From: Pseudomonas putida
GTDB taxonomy: Bacteria > Pseudomonadota > Gammaproteobacteria > Pseudomonadales > Pseudomonadaceae
DNA: 64,000 nucleotides
Assembly (NCBI RefSeq): GCF_009883635.2
Contig: NZ_CP026115.2
Span: forward strand, 3,348,001 to 3,412,000
Direction: 5' to 3'
Position numbers and translations under genes: made by a program. Positions within the stretch are counted from its first letter, which is position 1. Each line of letters starts with the position of its first letter. This document shows, piece by piece, positions 16,573 to 25,146 of the stretch. Below the pieces are notes generated by a model, which did no database searches, was not told the origin of the DNA, and saw only the letters and a list, made by a program, of their open reading frames with translations.

Positions 16573-16892
16573 GTGCCCGGCAGAAACACATCCAGATGAA
16601 AAACTAAAGCGTCAGATGGACCCCTGACGTGATCGAATATGCCATTCGCGACATCTGGCGTTTATGGAAATGCGCTGTCGTGATCGAACAGTTCCGAGGC
16701 GTTCTCGTGTAATTTCCCGCAGCCTTGCAAGGCTTAAATGAAGCCCGAACCGCACTGACACGTTGCTCTGTGATGCGTGCCAAAGATCAACAACAGAGCG
16801 CTAGCAACGTGTCGACTTATTGATTTGAAAGGAGATATTTTCGCCTACGCCTGCCCGTCCATCCTTGTGTCAGCAAAAAGAGAACAACATCA
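16573..16892 (+). promoter_or_regulatory. 320-bp leader/promoter region of the amino-acid permease with inverted repeats
   Basis: No credible coding frame is present. Two inverted repeats are visible: CGTCAG-N8-CTGACG at 16610-16629, and an 11-bp perfect pair GACACGTTGCT (16757-16767) / AGCAACGTGTC (16803-16813) spaced by 35 bases. The region is more AT-rich than its surroundings near 16815-16850, as expected for a promoter. The repeats could be operator or RNA-structure elements; I cannot name a regulator. Confidence 0.4.
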
Positions 16893-18284
16893 ATGAACAC
16901 CGTGGGATCTGATGGCAACCTTGCACAAGGTTTCAAGCCACGTCATGTAACGATGCTGTCCATCGCCGGCATCATCGGCGCAGGACTTTTCGTAGGTTCC
17001 GGGCACGCCATTGCGGCGGCCGGGCCAGCCACCATTCTTTCATACTTCGTGGCCGGGACCCTGGTGGTACTGGTCATGCGCATGCTCGGCGAAATGGCCG
17101 TGGCACACCCGGACACTGGATCGTTCTCCACCTACGCTGACCAGGCCATCGGCCGCTGGGCCGGCTATACCATCGGCTGGTTGTACTGGTGGTTCTGGGT
17201 GCTGGTGATCCCGATCGAGGCATTGGCAGCAGGGCATGTGCTCAACGCCTGGTTCCCTGATATCCCCAGCTGGATCTTCGCCCTCGCTTCGGTGCTGTTG
17301 CTGGCGGGCACCAACCTGTTCAGCGTGGCCAAGTACGGCGAATTCGAGTTCTGGTTCGCCATCCTCAAGGTCACGGCGATTCTCGGCTTCATCGGCTTGG
17401 GCTTTGCCGCGCTGATGGGCTGGCTGCCCAACCGTGAAGTCAGTGGCCTGAGCGGGCTGATCGCCGAACACGGCGGCTTTGCGCCGAAAGGCTGGTCAGC
17501 GGTGATCGGTGCGTTCATCACCGTGATGTTCAGCTTTATCGGCACCGAGGCCGTGACTATCGCCGCGTCCGAGTCCAGCGACCCGTCGCGCAATATCGCC
17601 AAGGCCACCCGCTCGGTGATCTGGCGCATCAGCACCTTCTACATCCTGTCGATCTTCGTGATCATCTCGGTAGTGCCATGGAACGATCCGCAGCTGGCGG
17701 TGGTGGGTTCGTACCAGCGCGCGCTGGAAATCATGAACATTCCCAACGCTGCCTTCATGGTCGACCTGGTAGTGCTGGTGGCCGTGACCAGCTGCATGAA
17801 CTCGTCGATCTACATCGCCTCGCGGATGATGTACTCGCTGGCCAAGCGCGGCGACGCCCCGGCGTTCCTCAACAAGACCTCCAAGGTCGGTGTGCCACGT
17901 TCCGCAGTGTTCGGCAGCACCCTGATCGGCGCCGGCATTGCCGTGCTGAACTACTTCGCGCCCAAGGGTGTGTTCGAGTTTCTGCTGGCCAGCTCCGGCG
18001 CCATCGCACTGCTGGTGTACATGGTCATCGCCATCTCCCAGCTGCGCATGCGCCGCCGCCTGGAGCGCGAGAACACGGAACTCAAGTTCCGCATGTGGCT
18101 GTTCCCGTACCTGACCTGGGCGGTGATCATCTTCATCGCCGGTGCTCTGGCCGTAATGATGTACACGCCAGAGCATCGGGCGGAAGTGAGTTCGACCTTG
18201 GGCCTGGCGATCGTGATTTCCTTCCTGGGGATCGTGACCTCGCGGGGCCATGCGCAAACGGTGGGGGCGCGGTCGATGGGGTGA
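16893..18284 (+). CDS. gabP: Amino-acid permease, GabP-like (APC superfamily)
   Basis: The 463-residue protein has 12 predicted membrane helices and the amino-acid transporter signature near the N-terminus (RHVTMLSIAGIIGAGLFVGSG), followed by MRMLGEMAVAHPDTGSFSTYAD. It matches the AAT family of proton-driven permeases; the pattern FKPRHVTMLSIAGIIGAGLFVGSG-type start is common in gamma-aminobutyrate permeases, so GABA is the likely substrate, but other amino acids are possible. It has a long leader with inverted repeats and ends at a clear terminator. The neighbouring genes give no further clue. The gene symbol is tentative. Confidence 0.75.
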   Translation: MNTVGSDGNLAQGFKPRHVTMLSIAGIIGAGLFVGSGHAIAAAGPATILSYFVAGTLVVLVMRMLGEMAVAHPDTGSFSTYADQAIGRWAGYTIGWLYWWFWVLVIPIEALAAGHVLNAWFPDIPSWIFALASVLLLAGTNLFSVAKYGEFEFWFAILKVTAILGFIGLGFAALMGWLPNREVSGLSGLIAEHGGFAPKGWSAVIGAFITVMFSFIGTEAVTIAASESSDPSRNIAKATRSVIWRISTFYILSIFVIISVVPWNDPQLAVVGSYQRALEIMNIPNAAFMVDLVVLVAVTSCMNSSIYIASRMMYSLAKRGDAPAFLNKTSKVGVPRSAVFGSTLIGAGIAVLNYFAPKGVFEFLLASSGAIALLVYMVIAISQLRMRRRLERENTELKFRMWLFPYLTWAVIIFIAGALAVMMYTPEHRAEVSSTLGLAIVISFLGIVTSRGHAQTVGARSMG

Positions 18285-18309
18285 TTGAGTTCACCTTGCA
18301 AGAAGGGCG

Positions 18310-18343
18310 AGGGCACCAGTGGATGGGTGCCCTTGTTTTTTTT
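18310..18343 (+). terminator. Rho-independent terminator of the permease gene
   Basis: AGGGCACC pairs with GGTGCCCT across an 8-base loop and is followed by a T-rich tail with eight consecutive T residues. It begins 26 bp after the permease stop. Confidence 0.92.
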
Positions 18344-18360
18344 GTGTTCGGCGATATTGA

Positions 18361-18613
18361 TTCAGCGCCTATGAGATCGAGCGCCGCCCGCGCGGCGCAT
18401 CGCGAGCTAGCGCTCGCTCCTACGTTTGTTTCTGGCCAGTAACGCCTGTGCCAGGCGCGCGCGACCGCCTTGTTTGTACGACGCGATATCGCGCCATGCA
18501 CCAAGGCGTTCGCGCGCAAAATCCACAGGAATAATTGGCCCGAAACAAACGTAGGAGCGAGCGTTAGCTCGCGATGCGCCGCGCGGGCGGCGCTCGATCT
18601 GTTAGGCGCTGAA
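18361..18613. repeat. Large near-palindromic element (about 253 bp)
   Basis: The outer arms, 18361-18432 and the reverse complement of about 18542-18613, match at 69 of 72 positions. Further in, the arms stay recognisably complementary (GCGCGCGACCGCCTTG against GCGCGCGAACGCCTTG) down to a central CGCGATATCGCG at 18482-18493. Each arm carries two own hairpins (GCGCCGC/GCGGCGC and GCGAGC/GCTCGC). A single arm also occurs at 3627-3688. The organisation resembles a REPIN, i.e. two REP-type units in inverted orientation, but is larger. It lies in the 394-bp space between the permease and a convergent LysR gene. No coding frame is credible inside it. Confidence 0.85.
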
Positions 18614-18678
18614 AATGTTGTGGTGAACACCTGGCGGAGATAAAAGCCTCATCAGCGCTGAGACGAATTGCTCGGGCT

Positions 18679-19542
18679 CTAATCGCCCACCATCTCGATG
18701 TACCTGCTCACCGCTGGCGCTTTCTCGAACCGCCTGTGGACCAGGCTCAACCAAGAGCTGGCCTGGCAATCGGCAATCCGCCGGTAGTTCACCTGCGGCA
18801 GGCTGATGCGCTGCACCACCGACTCCGGCACCACGGCGATCCCTTGCCCCAGCGACACCAAGGTAATCACTGCCACCAGGCTGCCCGGTTGCGGCCCCAG
18901 CCGTGGGACGAAGCTACCCTGTGCCGCCACCTCCAGCGTGCCGGAAATCTGTTCCGGCAGGATGAAGGTCTCATTGGCCAGGCGCGCTGCAGGAATCTGC
19001 GACAGTTCGTTGATCCGCGAGCTGGCGGGCAGGGCGAGCACGAAGCCTTCCTGATGCAGGGCGATGGCTTCGAGTTCTTCCGGCAACTCCATCGGCGAGC
19101 GCACATAAGCCAGATCAAGCAGACCATCACGCACCATGCCCGGCAGCTCGGCCATGGGCAGTTCACGGATGTTCAAACGCACGCCGGGGTGTGCATCGCT
19201 GAAGCTGATCACCTGCCGCTGCAGCATGCCTGAATACGCCGCCGACGCCACATAACCCAGCTCGATACGCCCGCTTTCGCCACGGCCGGCACGTTGGGCG
19301 CCCAGCTGCGCGGCATCGAACTGGCGCACCGCCTGCTCGGCCTCGATCAGCAGCGCCTGGCCGGCGGCGGTGAGGTTCACTTCGCGCTGATTGCGCTCGA
19401 ACAGCCGCACGCCCAGCTCGCGCTCCATGTCCTGGATCTGCCGGCTAAGGGTGGGCGGCGCGATGCCTAGCTGCTCGGCAGCACGGGTGAAGTGGCCGTG
19501 GCGAGCGACGCAGAGGAAGTAGCGGAAGTGGCGAATCTCCAT
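18679..19542 (-). CDS. LysR-family transcriptional regulator
   Basis: The 287-residue protein starts MEIRHFRYFLCVARHGHFTRAAEQLG, with the LysR helix-turn-helix in residues 1-60 (IAPPTLSRQIQDMERELG) and an effector-binding domain from about 90 on. It is divergent from the DHA2-type MFS gene across 170 bp and is the likely regulator of that transporter. A palindrome CTTCGG-GG-CCGAAG at 19590-19603 and a repeat at 19633-19682 lie in this gap. The effector is not deducible. Confidence 0.88.
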   Translation of the reverse strand: MEIRHFRYFLCVARHGHFTRAAEQLGIAPPTLSRQIQDMERELGVRLFERNQREVNLTAAGQALLIEAEQAVRQFDAAQLGAQRAGRGESGRIELGYVASAAYSGMLQRQVISFSDAHPGVRLNIRELPMAELPGMVRDGLLDLAYVRSPMELPEELEAIALHQEGFVLALPASSRINELSQIPAARLANETFILPEQISGTLEVAAQGSFVPRLGPQPGSLVAVITLVSLGQGIAVVPESVVQRISLPQVNYRRIADCQASSWLSLVHRRFEKAPAVSRYIEMVGD

Positions 19543-19632
19543 GCGGTGTTACCTGCAGGCTAATGATGCGGTTCCTTGAGGCTAACAAGCTTCGGGGCCG
19601 AAGGCATTAAGGTGAATCCACTGCACTGTACC

Positions 19633-19682
19633 TGTGGGAGCCGCGCTTGCCGGCGATGGGCTGCAAAGCAGCCCCGGCGATC
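19633..19682. repeat. REP-like element TGTGGGAG...GGCGAT
   Basis: The unit starts TGTGGGAG and contains the hairpin GGGCTGC-AAA-GCAGCCC. The TGTGGGAG end is shared with the inverted pair at 29069-29185, so this is a member of a dispersed Pseudomonas repeat family. It lies just upstream of the MFS ribosome-binding site. Confidence 0.6.
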
Positions 19683-19712
19683 TCACTGGCCAGCCAACCC
19701 CGGAGCCTATCC

Positions 19713-21239
19713 ATGCCCTCAGCACGCTTTACCCTGCTCACCGCCTCCCTGGTCTGCGCCCTGATCATCCTCGACACCAACATCGTCGCCGTCAGCCTAC
19801 CGAGCATCGCCCGCGACCTGTCTGGCTCGTTCGCCGATATCGAATGGGTAGTCAGCGCCTACCTCCTGGCTTTCGCCGCCTGCCTGCTGCCCGCCGGCAG
19901 CCTGGCCGACCGCTTCGGTCGCCAGCGCATGCTGCTGATCGGCTTGGCCGTGTTCGCCATCGCCTCGCTGGCCTGTGGCGCGGCGCCCAGCCTGCTGTTC
20001 CTCGACCTTGCCCGGGCAGCCAAAGGTATAGGCGCGGCCATGCTGCTGACCTCGGCCTTGGCGGCCATCGGCCACCGCTTCCACGAACCGCAGGAGCGCA
20101 TGCGCGCCTGGGCGTTCTGGGGCGCCTGCATGGGTGCGACCATCACCTTCGCGCCATTGCTCGGCGGCGTGATCGCCAGCACTCTTGGCTGGCGCTGGAT
20201 CTTCTACATCAACCTGCCATTGGTCGCGGTGCTGGCGCTGATGGTGTTGCGCAGTATCGAAGAGTCTCGCGACAGTGACGCTGCACGGCTCGACCCGATG
20301 GGCAGCCTGACCTTCGCCGGCAGCCTGGGTTGCCTGATCTGGGCGATGATCGAGGCCAACCAGGTGGGCTGGACCAGTGTCGATACGCTCGGGCGGCTGC
20401 TGATCAGTGCGTTCCTGTTTGGGCTGTTCATCATGGTTGAGCGGAGCCAGGAGCGACCGATGATCGACCTGCAACTAATGCGCAGCGGTCGCTTCATTGG
20501 AGCATTACTGGGGATGTTCGCTTACGCCGCTTGTGCGCAGGTGATGATGACGTTGTTGCCGTTGTACCTGCAGAACGGTCTGCAGTTGTCGGCGCTGGCG
20601 GCGGGGGCGGGGATGTTGCCGTTTGCGGTGGCGATGTTGCTGACGCCGCGGTGGGGGATGCGATTGGCTGTGCGGTTGAGCCCGGCGCAGGTGTTTGCAT
20701 TGGGGCTGGTGTTGGTGGGGGTGGGGAATCTGCTATGTGCCTGGGCTGTGGGGGTTGGGGGGTATGGGGCGTTTGCCTTGGCCAGTCTGGTGCTGGGGGC
20801 GGGGGCTGGGCTGCTTAATGGGGATACGCAGAAGAACATCATGGCGTGTGTGCCGCGGGAACGGACGGGGATGGCTTCGGGGTTGAGTACGACTACGCGG
20901 TTTGGGGCGATTGTGCTTGCTATCGGTATCTTCGGCGGGGTGTTGGCCGCACGCAGTGAACAGTTACTGCGCCAGGCGATACAGCAGGTGGCGCCTGAGC
21001 AATTGGGCAATGTTGGCGCCATGGCGGCTCGCGTAGCAGCGGGTGACGTGCCGGCGGCGCTGGCGATAGCCGAACCGAACTTGCGCGAAACTGTGGCACC
21101 CTTGGCGTTGCAAGCGTTCTTCGGTGGTTTCCAGACGATGTTGCTATGTGCCGGCGGTGCGGCATTGGTGTTCTCTGTGCTGGTTGGATTGCTGCTCAGC
21201 CGTCCGCTGCCGGCATTGGTGCTGCAATCTGCGCGCTAG
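19713..21239 (+). CDS. MFS drug efflux transporter, DHA2 (14-helix) family
   Basis: From ATG 19713, preceded by CCGGAGCC, the product is 508 residues, the usual size of 14-helix drug:proton antiporters. Visible family motifs are LDTNIVAVSLPSIARDL in helix 1, the motif-A loop GSLADRFGRQRM, and WRWIFYINLPL in helix 6 area. It should export a toxic compound or metabolite through the inner membrane using the proton gradient. The divergent LysR gene is its likely regulator. The segment 20580-20900 uses many GGG-containing codons in a short stretch, unlike flanking genes, but the frame is intact. An earlier in-frame start at 19647 lies in the repeat. Confidence 0.88.
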   Translation: MPSARFTLLTASLVCALIILDTNIVAVSLPSIARDLSGSFADIEWVVSAYLLAFAACLLPAGSLADRFGRQRMLLIGLAVFAIASLACGAAPSLLFLDLARAAKGIGAAMLLTSALAAIGHRFHEPQERMRAWAFWGACMGATITFAPLLGGVIASTLGWRWIFYINLPLVAVLALMVLRSIEESRDSDAARLDPMGSLTFAGSLGCLIWAMIEANQVGWTSVDTLGRLLISAFLFGLFIMVERSQERPMIDLQLMRSGRFIGALLGMFAYAACAQVMMTLLPLYLQNGLQLSALAAGAGMLPFAVAMLLTPRWGMRLAVRLSPAQVFALGLVLVGVGNLLCAWAVGVGGYGAFALASLVLGAGAGLLNGDTQKNIMACVPRERTGMASGLSTTTRFGAIVLAIGIFGGVLAARSEQLLRQAIQQVAPEQLGNVGAMAARVAAGDVPAALAIAEPNLRETVAPLALQAFFGGFQTMLLCAGGAALVFSVLVGLLLSRPLPALVLQSAR

Positions 21240-21249
21240 GTCCAGGCAC

Positions 21250-21273
21250 AAAAAAAGACGCCCCAGGGCGTCT
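21250..21273 (-). terminator. Terminator of ssrA
   Basis: On the minus strand AGACGCC pairs with GGCGTCT and is followed by a run of seven T residues, 14 bases beyond the tmRNA 3' CCA. Reading the plus strand, the same hairpin may also stop MFS transcription, although its T-tract there is interrupted. Confidence 0.9.
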
Positions 21274-21286
21274 TCTTTCTTGGATT

Positions 21287-21678
21287 TGGTGGAGCCGGGG
21301 GGATTTGAACCCCCGTCCGCCAGTACTCCGCTGTCGGTACTACATGCTTAGCCGTGTCTACTGATTTAATCCGCAGCCGCCCGACGGGCAGGGTGCTTTG
21401 GATGAGTTGGGTAAGTTTTAGTCGCTTTGCCCCCAACGTGCTACACGACGATCCTGTTCTGTATGACAATCATTTCGGGTTTACAGGCATCCCCTGATGA
21501 TTGCTGGAGCCGAAGCTACCAGGAGAGCGGGCTCAGCTGCTTACGCAGCGAGAGCGTAGCCCTCGTAGTTTTCGTCATTGGCAACTATAGAAAGTTGCAA
21601 CAGTGGATTTACGAGTTCTGTTACCAACTCGGCATGCACCTAGAGTTTCGCTACCGGCGTCGAATCCTGATCGGCCCC
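21287..21678 (-). ncRNA. ssrA: tmRNA
   Basis: The minus strand begins GGGGCCGATCAGGATTCGAC and ends CCGGCTCCACCA, the tRNA-Ala-like ends of tmRNA with the encoded CCA. The internal reading frame gives the degradation tag ANDENYEGYALAA followed by TAA, which is typical for pseudomonads. The length of 392 nt is normal. With SmpB (29206-29688) it rescues stalled ribosomes and tags the incomplete proteins for proteolysis. The tRNA-like T-arm GGGGGTTCAAATCCCCC is visible near the 3' end. A rho-independent terminator follows. Confidence 0.97.
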
Positions 21679-21779
21679 ACACTAGCTCTTGGCTAACGCA
21701 CCTTACGGTACGTGAGGCGGAGTATACGCCATTGTGCGGGCGACGTCGACAGCCGGTCCTGTCGCCCACGCTGGAGGGC

Positions 21780-22076
21780 TCAAGCACCGCCGCTACCACC
21801 GGACGTGCCGCTGCCTTTCTCGGTTTTTTCCAGACGCTCAAGCACTTTGCTGGTGATGGCGATGCAGCCTTTGGTGTCACCTGAAGCCTGGGCGGCCTTG
21901 GCTTTGTCGACCTGCTCGGTCACGGCTTTGTCCAAGCCATCTGAGGTAGCACCGGCGGTGGCCATGCTGTCGTCGATCTTCTGCAGGTTGGCGGTGCACA
22001 GGTCTTCGGCGGCGAATACCGGCGAAGCCAAGAGGGTTGCGGCCGCGAAGAGGGCCGAGAGCGCGGTACCTTTCAT
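21780..22076 (-). CDS. Small secreted protein of unknown function
   Basis: The 98-residue frame begins with a clear signal peptide (MKGTALSALFAAATLLASPVFA, cleavage before AED) and encodes a mature protein of about 76 residues, rich in Ala, Lys, Thr and Asp, predicted helical, with two cysteines (CTANLQK and KGCIAIT) that could form a disulfide, and a Gly/Ser tail. A GGAGAC ribosome-binding site precedes the ATG at 22076. I do not recognise the family. It lies between dld and ssrA in the same orientation as both. Function unknown; periplasmic location is inferred from the signal peptide. Confidence 0.8.
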   Translation of the reverse strand: MKGTALSALFAAATLLASPVFAAEDLCTANLQKIDDSMATAGATSDGLDKAVTEQVDKAKAAQASGDTKGCIAITSKVLERLEKTEKGSGTSGGSGGA

Positions 22077-22197
22077 GGGTGTCTCCTTTTATGGCCGCTT
22101 GGAAGTGGGCCTATAAAGGTGGACTGCTGTGATTTGGCGGCGGTTCAATCGGGGTGTTGGCTTGACGACATGCTGGTGTGTGGCCAGATGTTGCGGG

Positions 22198-22236
22198 CGA
22201 GGGCTTTGCCCTCGATTCGCGGGGCAAGCCCGCGAA
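22198..22236. repeat. Tandem hairpins downstream of dld (REP-like)
   Basis: CGAGGGC-TTT-GCCCTCG is followed directly by TTCGCGGGGCAAGCCCGCGAA. Both hairpins are GC-rich without a T-tract. They lie 25 bp beyond the dld stop and may act as mRNA 3'-end structure. Confidence 0.65.
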
Positions 22237-22260
22237 TGGGTCGTGAAGCTTCTTGTAAGG

Positions 22261-25071
22261 TCAGATACTGCGTGGGCGGGTGACGCGGTCTACCAGGTAG
22301 ACCAGGCCGTGATAGTCGATGCCGCTATGGCTGGACAGGCCGATTTCACAGGTGCGGCTGGTGGAGATGCCTTCGCTGCAATACTGCACCGCATCTTTCA
22401 GGCTGCGCAGCGAGTGGGCGTTGAGCTCGGGGGTGGTGAAGCCCTTGTCGCCAGCGAAGCCGCAGCAGTGGATACCTTCCGGAATCACCACCTGCTTGCT
22501 GCAACGGCGTGCCAGGTCGATCAGTGCCTGGCTTTCGCCCAGGTGCTGGGTGCTGCAGGTCACGTGCACGGCCACCGGCTCGTCCTGGGGAGTGAACTCA
22601 AGCTTATCGAGCAGGTGGGTGCGGATGAAGCGCACCGGGTCGTACAGGTCCAGCCGGGTTTCGCGCAGGTCTTGCACCATGCGCAGGGTGCAGGGGCTGG
22701 TGTCGCAGTAGATCGGGTCGAGGCCGCCGCGGCTGGCGTGGAGCAGGGCGTTGATCAGCTCCTGGCGCTTGTGTTCGGCCTGCTCGGGGTAGCCCTTGGA
22801 GGCGAACGGCTGACCGCAGCAGAGGCTGTCGGCGTTGTCCGGGAACACCACCTGGTAGCCGGCTTTTTCCAATAGGGCGCGGGTCTTGTCGAGCAGCGAG
22901 CTTTGCTCGCGGTCGGCGAAGGCCGGGCCCATCACGCGCGATACGCAGGCGGCGAGGTAGACGACGCGGGGGCGGGCGTCGTTGCTTGCCGGGCCGAAGT
23001 GCATCGTGCGCAGCGGCTGTGGCATGGTCGGGGTCCACTGTGGCAGGTGGCCTTTGCTGACTTTGCTCAGTGCTGTGCTGAGGCGCCCCAGGCGTGGGGC
23101 GCCGAGCAGCTTGCGGGCGGTGTTGGCGGCGGTCAGGGTGAAGCGGGCGCCGCCCAAGGCGGTGTGGAAGTGCTCGGCCAACCAGTCGGCGGCCTTGGCG
23201 TGGTTGGCAGCCTGGCTGCGCAGCTTCTTTACCAGTTCGCCGGTATTGATCCCGACCGGGCAGCGCTGGGCGCACAGGCCGGTAGCGGCGCAGGTGTCGA
23301 TGCCTTGGTACTGGTAGGTCTGCAGCAGCTCACGGGTGTCGATGCCGGCGCGTTGCTTCGCCTGGATGTCGCGCCACATGACGATGCGCTGGCGTGGGCT
23401 GAGAGTCAGGCCCTTGGAGGGGCAGACCGGTTCGCAGAAGCCGCACTCGATGCACTTGTCGACGATCTCGTCGGCGGCGGGCAGCGGCTTGAGGTTCTTA
23501 AGGTGGATATCCGGGTCTTCGCTCAGCACCACGTCGGGGTTGAGGATGCCGTTGGGGTCGAGCAGGCGCTTGAGCTTCCACATCAGCTGGTAGGCGTCAT
23601 GGCCCCATTCCAGCTCCACGAACGGCGCCATGTTGCGCCCGGTGCCGTGTTCGGCCTTGAGCGAGCCGCCGAACTCGACGGCCACCAGTTGCGCCACGTC
23701 GTCCATGAAGGCCTGGTAGCGCGCGACTTCCTCGGCGCTGTTGAAGCCCTGGGTGAAGACGAAGTGCAGGTTACCTTCCAGCGCGTGGCCGAAGATGATC
23801 GCCTCGTCGTAATGGTGCTTGTCGAACAGCTGGATCAGGCGGTTGACGCCTTCGGCCAGTTGCTCGATGGGGAAGGTGACGTCTTCGATGATCACCGTGG
23901 TGCCGGTCTGGCGCACGGCGCCGACGGCGGGGAAGGTGTCCTTGCGGATCTTCCACAGCTGGTTGTACACGGCCGGGTCTTCGCTGAAGTCGACCTTCTG
24001 CTCCAGCGGGTAGTCGGCGATCGAGGCCATCACTAGCTGCAGTTGTTCGTGCAGCAGGCTCTGGCTGGCTGCGCGGGACTCGATCAGCAGCGCGCAGGCG
24101 TTGTCCGACAGGCCTTTGACCCACAGCGGCATGCCCGGCATGTTCTGCACCGAACGCAGGCTGCGGCGGTCGAGCAGTTCGACGGCGGAAACCGGCTGGC
24201 GCTTGAGCACGGTGACGGCGCGGCAGCAGCTTTCCACGCTGGGGAATACCAGCAAGGCGCTGGCCTTGTGCGGGTGATCCGGCACGGTGTCGTAGGTGAC
24301 GGCGCTGATGAAGCCCAGGGTGCCTTCGGAACCGACCAGCAAGTGCTGCAGGATATCCAGCGGTTGGTCGTAGTCCACCAGTGCGTTGAGTGACAAGCCG
24401 GTGGTGTTCTTCAGCCGGTATTTGTGCCGGATGCGGTCGGCCAGTTCAGTGTTGGCGCGGGTTTCGCGGCCCAGCCGGGCCAGCGCTTCGAGCAGGTCGG
24501 CGTGGCTGTTTTCAAAGGCCGCGACACTGGCCGGGTCTTCGCTGTCCAGGCGGGTGCCGTCGGCCAGCACCAGGCGCAGGCCGGCGAGGGTGTGGTAGGT
24601 GTTCTGCGCGGTGCCGCAGCACATTCCACTGGCGTTGTTGGCGACGATACCGCCGATCTTGCAGGCGTTGATCGAGGCCGGGTCGGGGCCGATCTTGCGC
24701 CCGTACGGGGCCAGCCAGGCGTTGGCCTGGGCGCCGATGACGCCGGGCTGCAGGCGGATCTGTTCGCCTTGGCCGCGGATTTCTTTACCCCCCCAGCTAT
24801 CGCCGAGCACGATCAGCACCGAATCGCTGATGGCCTGGCCGGACAGGCTGGTGCCGGCGGCGCGGAAGGTCACCGGTACGCGATCGCGCTGGGCCAGTTG
24901 AATCAGCCCGACCACTTCGTCCTCGGACTCGACGCGCACCACCAGCTTGGGGATCAGCCGGTAGAAGCTGGCGTCGGTGCCGAAGGCCAGGGTGGAGGTC
25001 GGGTCGTCGAAACGGCGTTCGGCGGGGATCAGGCGCTCGGCATCACGCAGGAACGCAGCGGGCAGGCTCAT
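22261..25071 (-). CDS. dld: FAD/Fe-S D-lactate dehydrogenase (Dld-II type)
   Basis: The product is 936 residues from the ATG at 25071, which has GAGGAGATT just upstream; a start at 25122 would lack this. The N-terminal FAD-binding PCMH domain (about 30-250, with GTSLSGQAISD), a FAD-oxidase C-terminal domain (about 260-510), a ferredoxin-like region with two Cys clusters (CIECGFCEPVCPSKG near 535 and CAATGLCAQRCPVG near 590), and CCG domains (CCGQPF near 780 and CCGFAG near 880) are visible. It oxidises D-lactate to pyruvate and passes electrons to the quinone pool. It is the last gene of lldP-lldD-dld. Confidence 0.92.
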   Translation of the reverse strand: MSLPAAFLRDAERLIPAERRFDDPTSTLAFGTDASFYRLIPKLVVRVESEDEVVGLIQLAQRDRVPVTFRAAGTSLSGQAISDSVLIVLGDSWGGKEIRGQGEQIRLQPGVIGAQANAWLAPYGRKIGPDPASINACKIGGIVANNASGMCCGTAQNTYHTLAGLRLVLADGTRLDSEDPASVAAFENSHADLLEALARLGRETRANTELADRIRHKYRLKNTTGLSLNALVDYDQPLDILQHLLVGSEGTLGFISAVTYDTVPDHPHKASALLVFPSVESCCRAVTVLKRQPVSAVELLDRRSLRSVQNMPGMPLWVKGLSDNACALLIESRAASQSLLHEQLQLVMASIADYPLEQKVDFSEDPAVYNQLWKIRKDTFPAVGAVRQTGTTVIIEDVTFPIEQLAEGVNRLIQLFDKHHYDEAIIFGHALEGNLHFVFTQGFNSAEEVARYQAFMDDVAQLVAVEFGGSLKAEHGTGRNMAPFVELEWGHDAYQLMWKLKRLLDPNGILNPDVVLSEDPDIHLKNLKPLPAADEIVDKCIECGFCEPVCPSKGLTLSPRQRIVMWRDIQAKQRAGIDTRELLQTYQYQGIDTCAATGLCAQRCPVGINTGELVKKLRSQAANHAKAADWLAEHFHTALGGARFTLTAANTARKLLGAPRLGRLSTALSKVSKGHLPQWTPTMPQPLRTMHFGPASNDARPRVVYLAACVSRVMGPAFADREQSSLLDKTRALLEKAGYQVVFPDNADSLCCGQPFASKGYPEQAEHKRQELINALLHASRGGLDPIYCDTSPCTLRMVQDLRETRLDLYDPVRFIRTHLLDKLEFTPQDEPVAVHVTCSTQHLGESQALIDLARRCSKQVVIPEGIHCCGFAGDKGFTTPELNAHSLRSLKDAVQYCSEGISTSRTCEIGLSSHSGIDYHGLVYLVDRVTRPRSI

Positions 25072-25146
25072 GCAATCTCCTCGCGGGGCCGCAGCGTCTG
25101 GCGCGCAGCGTGCCCCGGTCATTCAGGCGGTACAGTAGAGGGGCGC

